64,000 nucleotides of DNA from Chionis minor (taxonomy: Eukaryota; Chordata; Aves; Charadriiformes; Chionididae). The translations under genes and the position numbers were made by a program. Below the pieces are notes generated by a model, which ran no database searches, was not told the origin of the DNA, and saw only the letters and a list, made by a program, of their open reading frames with translations. Of the stretch, positions 25,601-37,600 are shown piece after piece. Position 1 is the stretch's first letter. Each line of letters opens with the position of its first letter. The stretch is from assembly GCA_013398295.1 (NCBI GenBank), contig VZSF01005685.1, forward strand, positions 372,001 through 436,000, given 5' to 3'.

Positions 25601-28600
25601 AATAGCTGCTGTCTGGACATGTTTTGTTAATGAGGAAGCATTAAGGTGGGTGAAAATGTAATTGCTTCAGTTGGTTGGTGATGATCTTTTGACATGCCCA
25701 CAACTTTTGCCTGATAGCAGGAGAAATGGAGGAACTTACTTGCACTGTTGGGTAGCTGTAGGGAAACCAAACATCCGGGACACACGGAGCAGCTTTTGGG
25801 GCTGTTGTGTTGAGCCTAAGAGACACCCTGATCTCCCTGATTTTCTTGTCATGCCAGGATATATGCAAAGTTCTCTCATGCCATGTGCAACCAGGAGACA
25901 AATCCAGCTGTACTCGGCTTCTTGTTCCCCTCCTGGATGGTACTGAGTGTGGAATCAATAAGGTAAGGAGGCTGCTGGTCTGATGATCAGAAGTGGGTGT
26001 GGGTGCTATGGAGCTCGTTAGATAGCACGACGTTGTTGGTGGCTGGAAGGAACCTGGCACTCTGCCCCTCGGCCAGGGAGCTAAGGCCAGACACTCCAGT
26101 CACAAGCGGATCTGGGTGTTTCCACCTTGTCTGTATCTCTGGAGTTGCTTTGCAGGTCTATAGCCTGATATCTGAGCTCTCCTCCAGGGCTTTGCTTTCT
26201 ACTTGAAATGACCGGCCAGGTCTTTGTTTTAATCCCAGCCCCATGTTAGACTATAATTAGGAATAAGACTCTTGTGAGAAGGTGCCTCATTCATCTTGGG
26301 ATTCTCTGTTACGGTCGGGCCTGCAAAAAGATGGGGAGTTGTGCCACCCTTGTAGATCACAGCCCTGCTGGCTTCACTGTGGTGCTGCTGCCAATTTTGT
26401 GTTTTCTTGGTCTTAGTGGTGCTCCAAGGGACAGTGCAGCTCTCTGGAGGAACTGAACCCCATGGCTGTAGTCCATGGGCAGTGGTCTGGCTGGAGCCCC
26501 TTCTCCTCCTGCTCCCGCAGCTGTGGAGGTGGAGTCATGATAAGGCAGCGGTTCTGTAACAACCCCAGGTTAGAGGTGGGGAGCTGGGGAGTTTGCAGTG
26601 CTTCTCGACTGATTCAGGGCCATGGGGTCTGAGTCTTGCTCTTTGCTTGGGACAAACCCACCTCTGCTGAGGAGTTCTTTTCCTGTCATTTCCAGGCCTG
26701 CTTTTGGGGGGCAGGAATGCCGTGGCACCAGCATGCAAGTGGAGATGTGCAACACTCAGGTAATAGAGCTGATCTGAGCTTTTTTCTTAATGCCATTTAA
26801 CCCTCTGAGAGCTGCATGGTTTGGGACTGTACTTCTCACAGCTGATTGCTCTGGGAAGGACTAGAGATCTGTGTTACAGCCTCCATCTGTCTGACAACAG
26901 GAGAGGTATTTATTCCACTGTGTCTGAAGACAGCAGTATTACTTAATAGCATTGTTCGTGTGTAATCAAGTGTGTTCTCTATGCCTTCATAGCAGGACAG
27001 ACACTGAGAAAATAGTGAGACAATGATAGTTTTCGTCAGAGGGGCATTCTCATATTGTTCCTATTTTTCTTATCCATTTATTTTCTATAAATAACAAAGG
27101 TAGCAGCTTCCAAACACAATTCTCTGCATATCCCGCAGCCTCCCTTTAAAGTGATTTTCTTTATTTGCAGTAGTTTTGGTGTTTTACTTATCAGCTTTCT
27201 GCCTTTATCTAGTGGGTAAAATGCTGCTTGGGATTCTGTGCTCAGTGACTTCGTTTCGTTACCGATTACGATTCTCTCTGGGGTGTAGGCCTGTTTGATG
27301 ACCCAGCAGGACTTCATGGCTGAACAATGTGCAGCAACAAACGCAAAGCCACTGTATCTCACTGTAGAAGCACCATCCTTTTATACCTGGACTTCTGCTG
27401 TTGGCTTTGCCAAAGGTAAGGAAAGACTGAGAAACCATAGTTTCTTTGTGAAGGGAGCACCCATGGACCTGTCTGTACTTTGGAGTCAAAAGGCTGTTTT
27501 GCTGACTGTTCTATTTTTCGCGTGAAACCCGGATACCCTTTCTGTCAGATCCTTTTGACTTCTTCGCGTTGCTTGATGGTCAGCCATGTGCCGTTCTGAA
27601 CACATAACTCCTTTCTTCTGTCTGCCTCCTCTAGGGGACATGCTGTGCAAGCACATGTGCAGGGCTGTTGAAAATGACTTCATGGTGAGCCGCGAAGACA
27701 GTTTCATAGATGGAACCAGGTGTGAGCAGGGTGACTCTGAACGCTACGGGGCTTTCAATCTGTGCGTAATGGGAAGCTGCAGAGTAAGTGACTGCGGAAT
27801 CCAGGTGAACCTCTGACATGTAATCTACGCTAAAGGAGTCAGTTTACTAGGAGCAAGGGAAAAAAACCCAGTGTTCCAAACAACAGAGCGAGCTCTTCTC
27901 GAAAGAAGAGAGTTTTGTTCTTGGCTTATTGGATAGAGTCCAACAATCTACTGTTCTGTCTCTGCATCCAATGCCAATGCCCCTAGATAAGACATTCTGC
28001 TAATTATGCAGTAAGTACATAAGGCTATTCATCCCTAATCCAAGACACAATTGGTTTATACGTTGGTTGAGGAGACATCATTAGCTGTTCAGTTTGCATG
28101 GTATAAGTAGCCCTATAAAACCCTGACTGTTGGAGGAAGTTTGCATGATTTGAAGATACCGAGTCAGTGGCAAAATAAGGAGTAAAACCTGGGAATCATA
28201 AGCTGACAAATTGATTGTTGCAGTATCCCCAGTCAAAACTGGAGTATAACTTTTTTTTTTTTTCTGGATTGGACATGAGAAAGGCATTCTTTCATGATGA
28301 ACTTGAATATAACTCCCCCGCGCTGTCTGCGTTTTAGTAACTGCTCAGTGGTGACCCAGTTGTATGTGTTCAGTTGTTTCTTTACATTCCCAGAATACAC
28401 TTTCAACATTTTATGTTTTTCTCATTATCCTCATGTTCATAATGTTTTGTAATGCATTTCCACCTAATGAACGGCAGAGGGTGTAGGCATAATCTATTCT
28501 GATTTCTGCTGTTCTGTTGGCAACAGTGATAAATATGCATGTTACGGCAGCATCCAAAGCCTGGGATCAGTGCCTCTAGCATAAATTCAGCAGTTGCACA

Positions 28601-31600
28601 TGTTTTGCTGCTAAGCCTGCTGAGATCCTCCTGTAGCTTTGCGTAAATTAGTCTTGTTCGTGGGAATGAGGATAGAATCTCTTTTCCGAGCTCCATGGGA
28701 TTGAAGGCGAGGCTGAAGGATGTGAGCTAGGTTTGGGTTTGGGGGTTGGGGAGCTGAAGATTCCTTTAGAACCTACCATTCATGTGTACTGTTCTCCTGA
28801 GCTTCCCCCCACCTCCAGAAAGAGTTCATAGAAGAGAGGGAGTGTTGAGCCTTGAGTTTAGCTCACAGGAGAAATCTTTCTGGGCTACTTCTTATGGGAA
28901 AGAAAATGTCACTTAGTTAATGAAACTTGTTCGCTCTCAGCTAAGACTTTCCAATCCTTGGCCTTGCATACTGCTGCAGAGTGGTGGATCTAGGTACAAA
29001 TGCATCTTTGTCTATGTTGTTGAAAATTCGAATTACACATGAAAAAGGCAGTTTCAGGAATTCAGGCAACGTTGCTTTCATTCACTTGTTTTCTTCTCAG
29101 AATAGGCAGGTCTTGACAGACTCTCCCCTCTGCTCAGGCATTCGGGTGTGACGGCCAGATGGACTCTGAGAAGATAATGGACTCTTGCAAGGTCTGTGGG
29201 GGTGATAATACCACTTGCACCAAAGTGAGTGGATCTTACACAGAAGGAAAAGCTAAAGGTGTGTAGTCCTCACTCTCAGGCTCAACATTGTGGTACTGTT
29301 TGTGTGCTGCAGATTTGTATTCATATTCAGTGTTCGTAATCTTCTCTATGTGACTTCTTGTTTCTGCTTCTGCTTGATTTTAGCTTATGGAGGATATGGT
29401 GATGGAGTTCAGGTAGTCAATAGAGGAAGCAACTAAGATCTGTAGCAGGGAGGTAGCTGTTGTGTCGGCAGAGTGACTTTTTTGGTTGTAGTTCTTCTCT
29501 GAACGTGGACCAGAAGTGTAGCCATTTGGGAAGTCCAGCAAATCAGTGGGAGCTGGGAGTTGCATCAGGTGCTTCCTGAGATGTCAAACATCCATTTAGG
29601 AACTGATCTGGCTCTTGCAGTATCACATATACATATTAACAGAGAATATAGAAAAAAGAAAAGAAAGATGAGAATGGGACACAGAATTCAGTCCAGTTTT
29701 GTTTATTGTGTTCACCATCACTATGTTCAAGCCAAGCTGACAGAGCTACGGTCAGTGTGAATTCAGCCTGCTGGCCATCACTGTTGTATCCTTATTTTTT
29801 TTTGGTATTAGCTATATAACCCCTGTCTGCAGTTAAGCTCTGTTGTTGCCTGTAAGGCTGGTACTCCGATGGACAGCGTGCTAGTAAAGTGAAGAGGCGT
29901 TGATCTGTAATCCCCAGCCTTTTTAACAGAGGTACAGTAATGGAAGGTGACCACATCTTCTGTCTCTCCATCCTTCCAGAGTATGTTACGTTTCTATCCC
30001 TGCCTTACAATACCACCTTAGTCCATGTTACCAATCGGAGACCACTCTTCACACATTTGGGTGAGTTGAATGAAAAGGAGGGGAGGGACTACAGGCAGGG
30101 CTGAAAAAAGCTTGTAAAAACAAGAAAATAGAATTTGGGAGGAAAGTTTTTGATGATGCAATTGGTTTGTGGGATGCCCTCCAGTGAGAAGTGGTAGAAG
30201 CCATGCTCTTTGGGATGCCTGACTTAGATCAAACTGGTTTCTAGCAAATGAGCAGTCTGTAGTTGTCAGCACGTGGGGATCCTGGTGACCACGTCGTGTC
30301 TCTTAACCTCACTGCTATGTGTGCTTCTCTAGCTGTGAAGGTTAAAGGAGAATATGTTGTTGCTGGAAGAGGAAAAATCTCACTGAATGTCACCTATCCA
30401 TCAGTTCTGGAGGACAGCCAGATCAAGTACAAAGTGTTTCTCACCAAGGACAACCTGCCAAGCCTGGAGGAAATCCACGTGGATGGGCCAACACAAGAAG
30501 AAATTGAAATACAGGTAAATTAAAATAGCAGAGTTGGAAAGGAGCCAGTGAGAACTGGTCCGGCTGAGTCTGTGTAGCTCTGCTGCAGTGCAGAATCTAG
30601 GTGTAGCAGGCATCATGTCCAAGGCCAGTGGAGATGGTGTTCACCAAGAGTGGTGGTGTTGCTCTTCTTGGGAATGATTGAGAGTTGGCTGCCTACAGGC
30701 TTTCTGCAGGTCTGGGAGATGGTTGTGTGGGGAAGAGCCTGCCAAGTTAAGCCTTGTTCTTGGCCTAATCTTTTTTCAGTGCCCTGTCCACAGAATTCAC
30801 AGGGTGAGTACTCTGACTGCGTTTGGCAAGAGCTGAGAGTCACAGCACTGAGGCTCAGGATTGGATGGAAAAGGAGGACTAGCTTCTCTGAAATGAGTCT
30901 GAGTTGATTTGTGCATTGACCACAAGTTTTTCCTCCATCAGGTCTATCGAAGGTACGCAAAAGAATATGGCAATGCCTCCAACCCAGACATCACCTTCAG
31001 CTATTTTGTCCCCAAAGAGAATCTGACGTATATGTGGGTTCCTCAGCAGGGGCCATGTTCAGTGACCTGTGGGGAAGGTGAGGCAGCAGTACTCAATCTT
31101 TACTTTTTACAGAGATTTGGACAGAAATCTAGTTTGGCTGGCTGGTAGTCACCCAGATCTTCACTCCGTGGGCTCTCCTGGGCTGACTGAAAGAAATGTG
31201 ATGTCAGTGATAGATACTTGGTTAGAACTTATTAAACAACTGAACTGAATTGAAAAGCAAATGCTGAAAGAGCGCTGCAGTTGCCACTGTTAAACTGAAC
31301 TAACAAAAAGAGTGGTACAGCTTTTGAATTAAATTAGCAAGTCGGCAAATGAGCTGTATCATCAAAATGATAGTGAAAATGTTTGATCGTGAAGAGGATT
31401 TTTAAAAAGGTTTTAACTGAACTTTTGGTTTTAAGACTAAATAATTTTCCCAGACTTTTCAAAGTTATTGAAGACTGTAATTTGAAGTTGGCTAAACATC
31501 AAAAGTCTGAGACCAGAATGGTATCTACAGTGTCTAAGTAAAGCCTCAGAGCTAATTATGAAACTTCCTTCTTAGAATTCTGTTCCTGTGCCATGGCTAA

Positions 31601-34600
31601 TCCTTTCTGTCTCTCTGAAGAAATCATAATGCAGATTGTAACAGATCCCTCTGGTAGATGGTCTGACATCTTGTTTACCAGATAATACAGATGACACTGG
31701 CAAGCATCTCACAACTGTTACGACAAGGATTTAGAGAATACATTAATGAATACTTATGGAAGTCAATCTATAGGACTAGTTATGTCTGGAGAGCTTTTCC
31801 CCAGCAGCTTCACCAGGTGAACTGGTTGCTGAAACTCTGAGTAAAGAACTCAAAATGCTCTAGGACTTCCCAGGTAATGCAGTCACAAGCAACAAAAATG
31901 AGAAAGTTGGGACTTAAAGTCGCAGAAAGTTGAGAATCCAAGCTGAAATTGCATCTTGAGAGCTGAAAGTGGTGCTCAGGCCATCCTTACCCATAGACAT
32001 TATTTGAAAACAATGAGGGTAGTGAAAAGATGATGTTGCTGGTTGATTCTTGGCATTTGCTTCTCAGGGTCATGCTCTTTGAGATTCAGGAAGGCCAGTC
32101 TCTGTGGGAGCTGATTTACTGCAAAAGGGGACTCTTTACAGCTTTGCTTGTAACTTCTTTGAGTTTGGATTTTCACCCACTTTACCTGTTAGCTTCAGTA
32201 TTGCTAAAAATCTTGTTTATTGCCGTAGTTTATGAATATTTCATTTCTTGCATGCCACAGGCAATGCAAGTCTGCAGTTTCTCTCCCAGTACCTCTAGTC
32301 TAGTTTTGGATATTGATGATCACTTTGAGGACATCGACACAGCACTGTCTGCGTACAAAGGCTGTGTGAGGATATTACATGATTAGTCCTACAGAATGTC
32401 ATTTAAGAATGGCTGGCTCCTAGACCTTATTTTCAGCAACCTGTCCCTCATCAATCACGCATCAAGATCATTAGAAGTAATTTGGACCAAATTATGATTG
32501 AAACAGCCAGTTTAGAGCAATCATTCCATTTTGGCAGTGGATTATCCATCAAACTTCTCATCTGAGGTGTGCCTCTTGGAAAGTAATTTTAAAACTCTTG
32601 AGTAAAAGTTATGTCAGAAAGAAGGGGGTTTTGCGTTTATAGAAAGTCTGTATTCCCAAATACCCCATTTTCCTACATGGATGATTTGAGTAAAGCGAAA
32701 TTACTATATCTTCCTAGCATAATAGAGGTGAGCTGTTCATTTTGTTTATAACTTCCTTTCCTTTTCCTTTTGTATCCCAGGGACACGGCCAGTGGATCAT
32801 GTGTGCTTTGATCAGACAAAGAATGAAGTAACAGAGGATCAGTGGTGTCTGGAGCTCCCACAACCCCTTTCAGAGCACAAGCTCTGTGCCATGGAGCCAT
32901 GCCTGTACAGGTCGGTGTTCCTGGAAGCTCAGCTGAATTCTTGCTTTGCACGTCCTTTCTCTGCCAGCTAACCCAGTCTGCAGTCTCATTTGCATTGTGC
33001 AAGGTGAAAAAAAAAGGAGGGGTATGAAATAATTTCTTCCTAATTATAATGTAGAGGATCCCAAACCGTGTTCTGTCTTTCCTGGTCGCGTGAGGTAATT
33101 GAGATGTCAGCTGAATGAATGGGAGATGGTCCTTCCAGTGTTTTACAGTAGTCTGCTAAATGAACATACCATGAGGGCATGGCCAGAAGAAGATGTCTGC
33201 TCACATCCTTTCCAAGATTGTGCCAGCAAAGATTTGATCTTGCTCTGGAAGAGACCCTTGTGCTAGTTAGACTGGAAAGAGGACCAAGAGCTAAGCTTGC
33301 CCAGACATTGATCTTGTAGACATTTTAGTGTTTAATAAAAAAGTGATTACACGGGGAAATATAGCTCTTTAGCTTGGGTGCTTTTAGTCCTAGAGACCTG
33401 TCCATACAAGGACTTAAATTTCCAGCAGTTGTCCCCTCAATCACATACAGACAAGGCTTTTGAAATGGAGAAGCTGAATAATCTGTACGACCCATTTCTG
33501 TAATCAGTAGCGTGGGTAATAAACGCCTGTGATCCAGATGAGAGACAGGGTGATACAATTACTTTCCATTTAGGTGGAAGATGTCTCAGATAGATGAATG
33601 CTCTGCTGTCTGTGGAACTGGAGTTGCCCAGCAGAATCTGACCTGCGTTCAGTTTCGTGATGGATTGGAGACTGTTGTGGATGACAGCTTGTGCCCAGCA
33701 GAAGAAAAACCCATCTCCGTTGTGCCGTGTGTGGTTAACATCTGCCCTTTGGGCTGGGACAAAGTGAGTTTATTGGCTTGGCTTATTTCAGAAGTCTCCC
33801 TGGGAGCTTTGCATTTGTGATCCACAGGAAGCTACCAGTTAGGAAGAACAACCTTATTACTGGAGTCTGGGAGGCTCATTTACACCAAGGATGTCTGCCC
33901 AGTTAAAGGTTCATCCTGTCACTTTAGACAGCTCTGTCCCTCTTCATTTTTGCTGCTGGATCCATAAATTCATAGTGGTGGTTTGTTTAGGGCAGCTGTT
34001 GACTATGTTCCTTCTTCGTTTCTTCTCGCAGAGTTCAACAAAACCAGAGACAGAAATAACCCCTGGTCCACTGTGAAATACCTCACTGGCAGACAGAGAG
34101 GTTCTGCCATGGTAGGGAGGATTGCTGGCAGGGAAGAGGGCTTCTCAGCACAGGACCGCTGGTCCTGGGGAGCCACTGCCAGGTTTATGTTTACAGATGA
34201 GGAAGATACTGCTTTAGGCATCTCCGGTCTCAGCTGTTTCTCTTCAGGTAGTGTGAATTAGGAGAGGTTTGGTTGTTGGATGTCCTTAGCTACTCATGGT
34301 GCTTACATGTTCCGCAAAAATGGAGAAGGTGCTTAAATGTGCCTCTTTCTTCAGTGACAGCAAATACGTTGTAGGCTTGATCTGGAAGTATCCTCTGGCT
34401 TCATTAGATGAGGACCAGAGTGGAAAGCAGGTGCCGATGTCAGGCTGGGTCTTTCTGCTCTGTTCTGAGGAGGAAGATGCACACTTACTTCAGACTTCGG
34501 AGTCAGTTGGGCATATCCAGCTGGAAAATCGGACCGTGTATGTCTGGAGCCCTCGAGCTGGAGAATGTTCCGTCTCCTGTGGTAGAGGTGAGATCTTTCG

Positions 34601-37600
34601 GTGCTGCAGGGAAATGTTACTTGGCTGCAGACGGGAGCACAGTGCCTAGGAACCTTAGGGGCCTGGTCTTTTCCCCTCTAGACTTCAAAGTGCATGTGTA
34701 GCTGCGGTCACACATTTTTTTGAGTCTGGAAGAGGCAAGGAGGCCTGGCTCAGACAGGGAATAGTTTAGATGGCTGGCTGGCTGCCGCTTTGTTTCAGAG
34801 TTGGGGGGGATGAGTGCCTGGGGCTTGGACAGAGTTGGCTTGTTTTATAGACACAGATGTGAGTGACACTGCTTGCCTCATTTTCAACCCTTGCGTGCAT
34901 GCCATGCAGTAAGATCGCTTCCCTTTCTAGGTAAGACTCAGCTACGATATGTATGTGTGGCTTTTGATACCAAAGAAGAAACCCAAGAAGAAAACTGTCA
35001 CCCAGTGCCAAAGCCGGAGAGCAGGATGGAAGTTTGTGATCTCAGTCCCTGCCCACCAAGGTAAAGGAGTTACCAGGAGACAATAAGCCAGTGAGAGGTC
35101 TTTCCTTCCTCTTTCTGTCTCCAGGGACATGGAAAAGTAAGGGTCAGGCTACTCTGAGGATGTTATCTTCTTCTCCCCTGCTTGGAAAGCACAGCCAGCT
35201 GCAAAAACAGTAGCAGTGATCCATACTCAGCAAACTAACTGAGAGTCTTTCCTGGGCTGGTATATTCTCAGGCAGAACTATGTGAAGTTTGAATCCAGGG
35301 AAAAACTGAAAACCTCTTGATCCCATATTAGCCTGGCAAAGTAGGAACAAATCCTTAACTGCAAAAGATGGTGACACATTTGCCAGCTGTCCAGTTTCCA
35401 CATAGCATCAAGGAAAGTAGCTAGAATTAAATAGTCTAAGAATCTGGGATAGCTGCTCCGAAAACTGGAGGAAATTGATTACGCTTTCCTTAGGATTTAT
35501 GGTATTGCAGACTGCACTCGGTGGGGTGACTGGTGATCTCCCAAACACGAACCGGTGTGTATGTGTGCATTAACACAATTCCAGGTGTACTTCCATAGAC
35601 TGGTTGGATTTAAAATCCAGGGAAGATGGGTGACAGCTGGAGGTGCTCACTGATGGCTGTATTATTCCCAGGTGGCATTAAAAACGGGCTCATGCAGTGC
35701 AAGCTGTGGAGGAGGTGTGATGCACAAGGTCCTCTGCTGTGCAAGGGCGTCTGGGGAGGAGGAAGAAGAGACTGTAGCAGACACCCAGCGTGGTGGTTTG
35801 CCTCGCCCAGAGGAGCAGGAGCCATGTAATTTGGAGCTGTGCTCTCCATGGTCAAAATGGCCGTGTGGGCCACAAGAGCGTGCACTGGGGAAAAGCAGTT
35901 GTCTGGGAACATGTATGGTGTAGGATATGGTTTAGGATTGATAAATGGAGCAGAGCTTGCACTGCCCTAATTGCTGTGGGACTGGAAAGCCAGTGGCATC
36001 TGAACTTTTTTTATGTGCTACAGGATGTGGCTCCTGGGGTGAAATACTCTGGGTTGGGTTCTGGTCTGGCTGTTCAGTGGTGTGCATTCTGGAGGGAGAT
36101 AAGATTGTTTTTGTAGTTAAGCCTGTGTATGTCATCCTGGGGAAGACTGTAATGGAGGCAGAGTAAGACTCAGTGTATTTTTTGAGTCTTTGGGCTTGTG
36201 CAAAATGTGAATGCACTCTGTTTGGGTCCGACTCCAAACCTGTTCCACACTGCCCAGCCTTCTTTCAAAAGCTGCCGTCTAAATACCATCGGCAGCAAAG
36301 CGTGTGGGGTATAGTGGTGAAGAAAACTGCTGAGGAGCAGAAGCGGGAAGGATGAGGGAGTTGCAGTGCATTTTCTACAGTGAGAGATAGTAGAGGGTGG
36401 GGATTCGTCACTAAATTAATTTTTCTCTTCCATGTCCTCTGTCAGATGGAAGGTCACTCCAGCTGGCCCCTGTTCCTCCAGCTGTGGGCTCGGCTTAGCT
36501 GTTCAGCTGGTCACCTGTGTGCAGATTCACCAAGGCAAGGAGATTTTGCTGGAGGAGCATTTGTGTCCTGTGGCAGAGAAGCCCCTTACCAGTGTTCCCT
36601 GTGTCATCCGAATGTGCTCCTACGAATGGAGCTTCAGCGAGTGGACGGAGGTACCTGCTCCTATTCAGATCAGCACTTGGTGTCTAGAGCAGTGGTTTTA
36701 TAGCCGTTCGCTTCCCTAAAGCAGGCAGTGAAGAAATACCACTTCTGCCTTGTATATTTACTTCCCAGAGAAATGCTAAACTGTTTCTAGGGCTGTTTTC
36801 CACCCTTTCCATTGTCCTACGTTTAGTAGCTGTAGGTTTGCTTCACGCGTTGCTCAGGTTTTGCCTGCAGTTTAAAAATGGTCTTTGGCATGTTTTCTTC
36901 CAGAATGCATATCTTTTTTGGATTTTTGGGAAGTGGTTCTGCAATTTAAAGATGTTGTTTAGAAGATCCCCTGGGAGGTGGGCCATCTTAGAGCTGATGA
37001 AACGAGAACACAGAAAGGGCAAACGATAGAACAGCATCAGTGAACAGAAGATCAGCCCCTCAGATCATGCCTGAACCAATAAGTGTATTTATTTCTAAAT
37101 ACCAACTGAAACGCACGTATCAAGGCCTGTGGGTTTCTTCCTCTGCAGTGTTCAACTTCGTGTGGGAATGGCATTCAGACACGGCGGGATTTCTGCCTCA
37201 ACCTGCTCACCCGTAAGCACGTGAACCCCATCTTCTGCAGGCACTTCCCCAAGGCCATTGTGGTGCGTGGCTGCTCGGCAGGACCCTGTCCTGAGCAGGC
37301 GGTGGGGACTGGGTCCCATGGAGCAGAACTGCAGACCGTGACACCAGCCGTGCAACCGGTGACAGCCTCAACTGCCAAAGAGGCGAGATCCGAGGACCTG
37401 GATCTTTCTCCATCTGCTGTGCCAGCTGTGCCTCGGGAACAGACAAAGGAGGCCAGCGGAGGTGAGGAGGACACTACCAAAAAGGTAGAGGCAGGTCCTT
37501 ACTGCGTGCAGCTGGGTTGTGGTGATCCTACTGCCGTACAGGGACAGCAGCGTGGGAGGGAATACTCCTGGTTAGTAGGAACAACATGCTGATCCTTTCA

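Noticed and set aside
34033..34080. Possible extra ADAMTS13 exon after TTCTCGCAG
   Set aside because: In the required phase it reaches TGA within 15 codons without a donor. Exon 33574-33763 joins cleanly to 34494-34587.
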